Source: JAXHMM01 sp964528445 (GTDB taxonomy: Bacteria > Bacteroidota > Rhodothermia > Balneolales > Balneolaceae). Taken from it: DNA of 64,000 nt. The notes below the pieces were generated by a model, which worked only from the letters and a program-made list of their open reading frames with translations, made no database searches and was not told the origin of the DNA. The stretch covers positions 1 to 64,000 of the forward strand of contig CAZGSL010000005.1 in assembly GCA_964528445.1 (NCBI GenBank), in the 5' to 3' direction. Made by a program: the position numbers and the translations under genes. Shown here in pieces: positions 53,705 through 64,000 of the stretch. Numbering within the stretch: position 1 is the first letter of the stretch; each line of letters begins with the position of its first letter.

Positions 53705-54520
53705 ATGAGCACCTCAAACAAGGTTGGAATATACGTTGACGCCGTTAACGTCACCATGAACGGGGGATTTGGCCTTCGGTACGACACGCTCCGAAAGTTC
53801 GCGTGCAGGGACGGCTCCGCGCCCTCCCGCATGAATGTCTACATCGCCTACGACCAGAAGCGGGCGGAGGAGGAGAACAGCTACAAGGAGAAGACGGCCC
53901 GTTTCAGCAAGGTGCTGAGGGATTTTGAGTATAAGGTTATCCAACGCCCCATGCAGTACTCCTACGACCGGGACTCGGGGAACACCATAGCCCGCTCCAC
54001 GGTCGACATGGATATGGCCGTCGACATGGTGACGCAGGCGGAGTATATGGACAAGATGGTGGTGCTCACCAACCACGGGAACTACCTCAGCGCTCTGGAG
54101 GCCGTCCAGCAGCAGGGCACGAGGGTGGAGCTGCTCGGCTTTGACGACATGCCCTCCGAACTGAAAAAGGAGGCCGACATGTACTATTCCGGCTACCTGA
54201 TCCCCGGACTGCTTCCCGTGGAGTCGCCCTACCAGTGGGGCAAGATCGGCTCACGGGTACGGGGAGTCTGTTACGATTTCTCCCACAGCGACGGGTACGG
54301 GTTCATCCGATTCCTGACGAAAATCGATCCGAATCTCTGGATTACCGACTCCCGCTTCGAGAAATCGCCCTACAAGACGGTCTTCTCGCACGTTTCGCAG
54401 TTCGAGGACAATTTCGAAACCGATTTCCTTCCCAGCCGGGAACTTATTTTTGAATTCGACCTGGTGGAGAACGACAAGGGGCTGGTGGCCGAAAATATCG
54501 TGCTCATTTCCGCGCCCTAG
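53705..54520 (+). CDS. NYN-domain / cold-shock-domain fusion protein
   Basis: A 271-residue two-domain protein. Residues 5-165 match the NYN (PIN-like nuclease, LabA/DUF88) fold: IYVDAVNVTMNGG with Asp 12 and TVDMDMAVDM with acids at 101, 103 and 107. The third acid motif, usually SGDxDF, reads TNHGNY, so two expected aspartates are absent. Residues 180-270 resemble a cold-shock OB domain: GYGFIRF (RNP1), VFSHVSQF (RNP2) and FEFDLVENDKGLVAENI. An RNA-binding or RNA-processing role is inferred. It is preceded by a 115-base gap and followed by a terminator. Confidence 0.8.
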   Translation: MSTSNKVGIYVDAVNVTMNGGFGLRYDTLRKFACRDGSAPSRMNVYIAYDQKRAEEENSYKEKTARFSKVLRDFEYKVIQRPMQYSYDRDSGNTIARSTVDMDMAVDMVTQAEYMDKMVVLTNHGNYLSALEAVQQQGTRVELLGFDDMPSELKKEADMYYSGYLIPGLLPVESPYQWGKIGSRVRGVCYDFSHSDGYGFIRFLTKIDPNLWITDSRFEKSPYKTVFSHVSQFEDNFETDFLPSRELIFEFDLVENDKGLVAENIVLISAP

Positions 54521-54552
54521 GATTTACGCCGCCTGGATTCCCCAAAAATTGG

Positions 54553-54585
54553 AAAAGGCCCTGCTGTGATCGGCAGGGCCTTTTT
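54553..54585. terminator. Bidirectional intrinsic terminator
   Basis: AAAAGGCCCTGC (54553-54564) pairs with GCAGGGCCTTTT (54573-54584) around an 8-base loop, with T on one side and A on the other. It lies between the convergent NYN/CSD and mdh genes and can serve both. Confidence 0.88.
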
Positions 54586-54642
54586 CCGTGAATGCAAGTA
54601 GTGAAGAAGCCTGGTTTGGTTCCTTCTGTCTTTATTGGGGTT

Positions 54643-55599
54643 CTACTTGTTCATCAGCTTTCGGAAATCGTCCAGTACGGAGTGGACGTGATCGGCTGAT
54701 TCGTTTAAAAGTTGTTGTTCTTCTTCGTTTAAGTCAACCTCGATTATCTCCTTGATGCCGCCCTCGCCCAATTTGACCGGGACGCCCAGGAAGAGCTCCT
54801 TCTGGCCGTATTCGCCGTTGAGATAGGCTGCGCAGGGAAAGACGCGGTTCTGGTCGAGCACGATCGCCTCCACCATCTGTGCGGCCGCGGCACCCGGGGC
54901 ATACCAGGCGGAGGTGCCCATCAGGTTCACCAGTTCGCCCCCGCCCCCCTTGGTGCGTTCGACAATTTCCTCGAGGCGGTCCTCGTCAACGAACTGGGTG
55001 ACAGGCATGCCGCAGACCGTGGTGTAGCGGGGAAGCGGCACCATGGTGTCGCCGTGTCCCCCGAGCAGAAGCGCCTGGATGTCCTTGGGGGAGACGTCGA
55101 TCTCCTCGGCCAGAAAAGCGCGGAAGCGGGCGGTGTCGAGTATGCCCGCCATTCCCATGACGCGGCCGGAGTCGAACCCGCTGGTCTCGTAGGCCACCTG
55201 CGCCATTACGTCCAGGGGATTGGAGACGATGATCAGGATGGTGTTCGGGGAGTGTTCCACGAGCTGTTCGGTCACCCCCCGCACGATGTTCGCGTTGGTT
55301 TCCAGCAGGTCGTCCCGGCTCATGCCCGGGCGGCGGGGAACGCCGGCCGTGATCACGCAGACGTCGGATCCGGCCGTCGGTTCGTACTCCACGGTCCCGG
55401 TCAGCCGGGTGTCGAACTGGTGAATGGGAGACGACTCCCACTGGTCCAGCGCCCGTCCCTTGGAGGGATAGATCTTCTCTCCGTTTCGTTCCTGGACGAT
55501 GTCGACCATGACTACTTCTTTAGCGAAATCACGCTGGGCCACCGCCAGTGCGACGGTGGAGCCGACATTGCCGCCGGCGCCAACTACGGTTACTTTCAT
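54643..55599 (-). CDS. mdh: Malate dehydrogenase
   Basis: A 318-residue LDH-type malate dehydrogenase that interconverts malate and oxaloacetate with NAD. The NAD site is VTVVGAGGNVGSTVA at the N-terminus, and the substrate loop PRRPGMSRDDLL has the Arg that selects dicarboxylates over pyruvate. The catalytic His lies in LLGGHGDTMVPLP. The C-terminus (EEEQQLLNESADHV) is typical. It is followed by the terminator at 54553-54585. Confidence 0.96.
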   Translation of the reverse strand: MKVTVVGAGGNVGSTVALAVAQRDFAKEVVMVDIVQERNGEKIYPSKGRALDQWESSPIHQFDTRLTGTVEYEPTAGSDVCVITAGVPRRPGMSRDDLLETNANIVRGVTEQLVEHSPNTILIIVSNPLDVMAQVAYETSGFDSGRVMGMAGILDTARFRAFLAEEIDVSPKDIQALLLGGHGDTMVPLPRYTTVCGMPVTQFVDEDRLEEIVERTKGGGGELVNLMGTSAWYAPGAAAAQMVEAIVLDQNRVFPCAAYLNGEYGQKELFLGVPVKLGEGGIKEIIEVDLNEEEQQLLNESADHVHSVLDDFRKLMNK

Positions 55600-55633
55600 A
55601 ATGGTTGATCCTGTTTGTTGATTAGCATTCTGA

Positions 55634-56509
55634 CTATGTACGGCCTTTTCGAAAATCTCTTCCCCACATCAGCTTGTTACGCAGGGTATCAAAATAGCTC
55701 TGATCGGGCAGTTCAATGAGGTTGATGGCGAGGTCCGATCGGCGGATCTCCACCTCGAACGGATAGTCCTGAATTTCATAAATTTCGCCGTCATAAGAAA
55801 ACAGCACATCGTGGTCCTGCCGCCTCACGGAGATCCGCAGGGGTTTGTCCGACGGCAGCACCAGGGGACGGGTGGTGAGGGTGTGGGGATTGATCGGCGT
55901 GAGCACCATCACGTCGGTATTGGGCATGACGATGGGTCCGCCGGAGGAGAGGTTGTAGGCGGTGGAGCCGGTCGGGGAGGCCACGATCAGCCCGTCCGCC
56001 CAGTACTCGTTGATAAACATCTCGTTGTACTCGGCCCTCACGGTGACCATGGAGGTGGAGTCCTTTTTGGAGAAGAGGAATTCGTTGAGGGCGTGCCAGG
56101 CGTTCCCCTCCCCGTCCTCTGCCTTCAGCAGGTAGCGCCGGTCGAGCTGGTACTCCCCCTCCCTGAGGCGGTCCAGTGCCCGGACCAGGTTCTCCTTCTG
56201 GGTATTGGCCATGAATCCCAGGCGGCCGGTGTTGACGCCAAGGATGGGCTTGCGTGAATTTTTCATGAGGCGGGCCGTATAGAGCATGGTACCGTCGCCT
56301 CCCATGGCGATGACCACATCAGACTCCCCGATGGCCTCTTCCTCGGTGGGAAAGACCCCCGCCGAATCGTGGAGGTCGGCCTCGTAGAGTTCGCGCAGTT
56401 CGGCGCCGAAAAGGATCCGCATTCCGTGGCGGTCGGCCCACTCGAGGGCCTTGATGAACGGCTTTTTAACCGAGTATTTCTCCGGGTTGGCGATGACGGC
56501 GATCTTCAT
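55634..56509 (-). CDS. nadK: NAD kinase
   Basis: A 291-residue NAD kinase that makes NADP. The MGGDGTML motif (about 62-69) and SPTGSTAYNLSSGGPIV motif are intact. I choose the ATG at 56507-56509 because KIAVIANPEK is the family's N-terminus; the open frame extends 21 codons upstream into the SBP gene. The start overlaps the stop of that gene in ATGA. Confidence 0.95.
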   Translation of the reverse strand: MKIAVIANPEKYSVKKPFIKALEWADRHGMRILFGAELRELYEADLHDSAGVFPTEEEAIGESDVVIAMGGDGTMLYTARLMKNSRKPILGVNTGRLGFMANTQKENLVRALDRLREGEYQLDRRYLLKAEDGEGNAWHALNEFLFSKKDSTSMVTVRAEYNEMFINEYWADGLIVASPTGSTAYNLSSGGPIVMPNTDVMVLTPINPHTLTTRPLVLPSDKPLRISVRRQDHDVLFSYDGEIYEIQDYPFEVEIRRSDLAINLIELPDQSYFDTLRNKLMWGRDFRKGRT

Positions 56510-57996
56510 GGGCCTCCCCCCGCTTCCGCCTCCTCGTCGGGCATGGAGGTCTCCCGCAGGTTCATCCACCACGGGTACGCGTTCAGCCCGATTCCGCTGA
56601 TGCCGCTGTGATAAAGGCTTACCCTCGGGAGGGTGAATTCCACCACCATATGCTCGTCAGGAGGAGGGGTGTCGGCAAAATAGAGCGGAGTCCACTGCCC
56701 GGTGTAGAAAGAGGTATTGCGGTTGGGCACGCGGACCGGCAGCATCCGCAGATCGATGCCGCGCTCGCCCAGGTTGGCGGACCAGCGCGAGATGAAGTTT
56801 CGCAGGTAGAGATCGTCGGTGAAGGCGGCGAAGACCGAGTCGGCCGCCACCTCGCTGCCGGTCGGCCCCCTCAGCGCGTAGATGTCCATCAGCGCGTAGG
56901 GGAATTCCCCCCCGAAGATCTCCCGCTCCATGGAGGAGAGAAGCGAACGGGCCTCCTGCGGGGAGAGAGGTCCCCCGTCGTGATAGTGGAGGGTGTAGCG
57001 GGTGGCATTGCCCGACCGGTGCATCACATGCTCTCCCTCGTAACCGGTGGAGAGGCTGCCGTCCTCCTCCAGCACGGCGCTGAGGGTTTCGGGGCCGGAC
57101 TGTGGGATGAAATGCACGTCCCCGGAGGCGTAGGCCTGGAACAGGCTGGTTTCGTCCTCGTAGATCCGCAGGTCCACCCGGTTCAGGTCGGGCGCCTCGC
57201 CCGTCCGGTAGTTGTCGAACCGGCTGAAAACGAACAGCGAATCCTCGGGCTGCTGTCGATAACGGAAGGGGCCGGTGCCGACGGCGGGAAATTGGGAGGG
57301 ATAGGGAGAGGTAATCGCCTCGGGGGGATAGACCACCGCGTGGGGGGAGGCCAGCTTGTGGAGGAACCACGGATCCGGCTCGAGCAGGTGGAAAACCACG
57401 GTACTGTCGTTCGGCACGCGGATGCCGCTGATCCCGCCCAGGTGGCGAAGCTCCGGGTTGAACACCCGGTGCTGCTCGCGGTAGAACGGCTCGAATCCCT
57501 CGATGTTCATGAAGGTGCGCGCGGCGTGGGAGGGGACGGAGTTCCAGGCCATCCGCTCAAACGAAAAACGCACGTCGCCGGCCAGGAGCCGCCGTCCCAC
57601 ACCGGTACTGAAAATTTCGCTGTCGTGATAGTAGATGTCAGTTCGCAGGGAGAAGCGGTAGGTGAGGGAGTCGTCCGACAGCTCCCAGTCGCGGGCCAGC
57701 ACCGGCTGCAGCTGGCCGTCGCTGTCGTAGCGCATCAGTCCCTCGTAGACCAGCTGTACGGCGCGTCGCGTGGCGTTGTTGATGGCGTGCAGGGGATCGA
57801 GGGTGTGGACCGGCGAGGCCTCTCCGATGGTAATCATGCTGAAATCCGGATCCGTCTCCGGGCCGGCTTCCGCGGTGTCCGCCGAGGTCTCCGTCTCCGC
57901 CTCCCGCGTGGCCGTCAGCGTCTCTTCGGAGGAGCCGCAGGAGGCGAGCAGCAGGGCCGCCAGCAGGGGGAGATATGTAAGGCGGATCGTGTTCAT
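56506..57996 (-). CDS. Peptide-type ABC transporter substrate-binding lipoprotein
   Basis: A 496-residue lipoprotein (lipobox LLASC, Cys about 20) of the SBP_bac_5 family, which captures oligopeptides, nickel complexes or similar ligands for an ABC importer. The family motif is in ATRRAVQLVYEGLMRYDSDG, followed by the usual two lobes. No permease or ATPase genes are nearby, so its transporter is elsewhere or absent. The ATG at 57994-57996 follows the ddl stop directly; a GTG at 58008 is the alternative. Confidence 0.88.
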   Translation of the reverse strand: MNTIRLTYLPLLAALLLASCGSSEETLTATREAETETSADTAEAGPETDPDFSMITIGEASPVHTLDPLHAINNATRRAVQLVYEGLMRYDSDGQLQPVLARDWELSDDSLTYRFSLRTDIYYHDSEIFSTGVGRRLLAGDVRFSFERMAWNSVPSHAARTFMNIEGFEPFYREQHRVFNPELRHLGGISGIRVPNDSTVVFHLLEPDPWFLHKLASPHAVVYPPEAITSPYPSQFPAVGTGPFRYRQQPEDSLFVFSRFDNYRTGEAPDLNRVDLRIYEDETSLFQAYASGDVHFIPQSGPETLSAVLEEDGSLSTGYEGEHVMHRSGNATRYTLHYHDGGPLSPQEARSLLSSMEREIFGGEFPYALMDIYALRGPTGSEVAADSVFAAFTDDLYLRNFISRWSANLGERGIDLRMLPVRVPNRNTSFYTGQWTPLYFADTPPPDEHMVVEFTLPRVSLYHSGISGIGLNAYPWWMNLRETSMPDEEAEAGGGP

Positions 57997-57997
57997 C

Positions 57998-59212
57998 TCA
58001 TGCTTCACCTTGCGCTTGCTGGTTGCCGCTGCCCTTCAGTCCCTTGAGTCCCCGGACGGCCTTTTCGCTCAGCAGGTTCGTGTCGTAGCTGCGGATCCGG
58101 CTCATCTTCCGCCGGTGCCGCTTGCGGGCGATCTCAATTAACTCAAGCACCAGCCCGGTCATATTCATTCCCTCCTCCTCCCAGAGGTAGAAGGAGAAGG
58201 ATCCCGGGATGGTGTTTATTTCGTTGAAAAAAACCTCGTGGCTCTCCTCGTTGACCAGGAAGTCCAGCCTCGCCACGCCCGAGGCGCGGAAGAGGCGGAA
58301 GATCTCCAGGGAGAGCGAGCGTATCTTCCCGGAGAGCTCCCCGGGAATGTCGGCCGGAATCACCCGGTCGGCCGAGGCCATCCCCTTGCCGCCGCCGTCC
58401 GCCTGGTATTTGTCCTCGAACGAGAGGGTCTCCTCCTTGCCCAGGGGACGCTCGCAGACGCTGGCCCTCGCATCCCCGCTCCAGCCGAGCACCGAACAGT
58501 TCACCTCCAGCAGGGGATGCACCGCCTTCTCCACCAGCAGGAACTCGTCGTAACGAAAGGCCGTCTCCACCGCCTCCTCCAGCTCCTCCCGCTCTTCGGC
58601 GCGCGCCACGCCGATGCTGCTGCCCAGGTTCACCGGCTTGATCACCACCGGGTAGCCGAGCTTCTCCCCGGCCTCCTCCAGGATTTTCCCGCGTTCCGCC
58701 TCCCACCGGTTTTCGTCGAACGAGAGGCCCTCCACCACGGGAATGCCGCCGGCGCGGCAGAGCTCCTTGGCCTTTACCTTGTCCATCCCCACCGCCGAGG
58801 CCAGGGTGCCGCTGCCCGCCACGGGTACGTTGTACATCTCGCAGCACCCCTGGAAGCCGCCGTTTTCACCCTCGGAACCGTGAAAAGCGGGGATCACGGC
58901 GTGGAGGTCGTATTGGCGCCGTCCGGAGAAGAGTCCCCTGCCGGCGGTCTCCAGCAGCACGGTTTTTCCCATCTCGTCGTGAGAAAACGTGCAGGGCCAG
59001 GTCTCCTCCAGCAGTGCGTCCAGGTCTTGGTACGCCTTCAGCTCCAGGAGGGCCTCCCCGGTGCGCCACCGCCCCTCCTTGGTCACGTAGAGGGGAACGA
59101 CCCCGAATTCGGTCTCCTTCAGCGCGGAGGCAACCTGCATGGCGGTGAGGACGGAGACCTCGTGCTCGGGCGACATGCCCCCGAATGCGACCAGTATGTT
59201 TTTGTCGGCCAT
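57998..59212 (-). CDS. ddl: D-alanine--D-alanine ligase
   Basis: A 404-residue ATP-grasp enzyme that makes the D-Ala-D-Ala dipeptide of peptidoglycan. The N-terminal AFGGMSPEHEVSVLTAMQ motif, the HGSEGENGGFQG block, YPVVIKPVNLGSSIGVARA for ATP and the C-terminal FFNEINTIPGSFSFYLWE substrate block are intact. The C-terminus has a basic extension of about 35 residues beyond the usual end (RKRHRRKMSRIR...). The SBP and nadK genes follow tightly. Confidence 0.95.
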   Translation of the reverse strand: MADKNILVAFGGMSPEHEVSVLTAMQVASALKETEFGVVPLYVTKEGRWRTGEALLELKAYQDLDALLEETWPCTFSHDEMGKTVLLETAGRGLFSGRRQYDLHAVIPAFHGSEGENGGFQGCCEMYNVPVAGSGTLASAVGMDKVKAKELCRAGGIPVVEGLSFDENRWEAERGKILEEAGEKLGYPVVIKPVNLGSSIGVARAEEREELEEAVETAFRYDEFLLVEKAVHPLLEVNCSVLGWSGDARASVCERPLGKEETLSFEDKYQADGGGKGMASADRVIPADIPGELSGKIRSLSLEIFRLFRASGVARLDFLVNEESHEVFFNEINTIPGSFSFYLWEEEGMNMTGLVLELIEIARKRHRRKMSRIRSYDTNLLSEKAVRGLKGLKGSGNQQAQGEA

Positions 59213-59338
59213 GGCGCGTGAGTTGTGAGGGACGGCTTCGGTTGTTCCGGCGATTCTCCCGAATGATAAGAAAAGATCGTTTCAGATGTTACAGCGGGGA
59301 GGCGCAGGGAGATTCCCGAACCGGGGGCCGCGGGCAGG

Positions 59339-61204
<1,866 letters not shown>

Positions 61205-61207
61205 AAT

Positions 61208-64000
<2,793 letters not shown>

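Overview
The window reads as ordinary chromosome of a flagellated, heterotrophic Gram-negative bacterium of the Fibrobacterota-Chlorobiota-Bacteroidota (FCB) group, most likely Balneolota or Rhodothermota. The signs are: promoters of the Bacteroidota type (TTTG, a spacer near 19 nt, TAnnTTTG) in front of tRNA genes; an IleS2-type isoleucyl-tRNA synthetase followed by a DksA-like protein and lspA; a CarB without the usual C-terminal regulatory domain; the TPR / DUF4292 / EnvC gene chain; DUF4293, DUF5686 and DUF4382 proteins; and an OmpA lipoprotein with thrombospondin type 3 repeats. The sequence is GC-rich with strong GC bias at third codon positions, except for an AT-richer patch around 37.3-42.0 kb. 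Genus cannot be fixed from sequence alone.

Layout. 1-3.2 kb: two near-identical tandem flagellins (one cut by the window edge) with a sigma-28-like promoter, a cytosolic histidine kinase and a small unknown gene. 3.3-6.3 kb: pyrR-pyrB, a DUF4293 membrane protein and an EamA transporter. 6.5-12.8 kb: an MltF-like lytic transglycosylase, a three-gene partner-switching module (STAS antagonist, RsbW-like kinase, SpoIIE phosphatase), an alpha/beta hydrolase, a SPOR lipoprotein and a GlsB-like protein. 12.8-17 kb: tRNA-Arg, a DUF5686 outer-membrane protein, OmpA/TSP3, tRNA-Ala and the SRP RNA. 17-27.4 kb, mostly minus strand: YpdA, a YheT hydrolase, gamma-glutamyltransferase, the EnvC / DUF4292 / TPR envelope operon, a metal-receptor protein, fructosamine kinase and a tyrosine phosphatase. 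27.6-37.3 kb: ileS-dksA-like-lspA converging on ribBA-yajC, then a fadJ/fadI beta-oxidation pair and tRNA-Val.

37.3-42 kb is the accessory-looking part: an AT-richer PAS/HisKA_2 kinase just after tRNA-Val, small unknown genes, a DUF4382 lipoprotein and a truncated DUF892 gene. 42-54.6 kb: glpD, a PlsC-like acyltransferase next to a 100-N assembly gap, nhaC, mscL, ftsH, a patatin lipase, tRNA-Lys, an MBL hydrolase, HIT protein, aroQ, a Wzx-like flippase and an NYN/cold-shock fusion. 54.6-64 kb, minus strand: mdh, nadK, a peptide-binding lipoprotein, ddl, recQ and carB (5' end outside the window).

Pyrimidine synthesis is represented by pyrR, pyrB and carB. The CarB lacks the domain through which UMP usually acts, and pyrR has a PyrR-site-like sequence over its ribosome-binding site, so control may lie at the RNA level. 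No defence island, CRISPR array, prophage or intact insertion sequence was found. The most unusual single gene is the NYN/cold-shock fusion with an altered nuclease motif (53705-54520).
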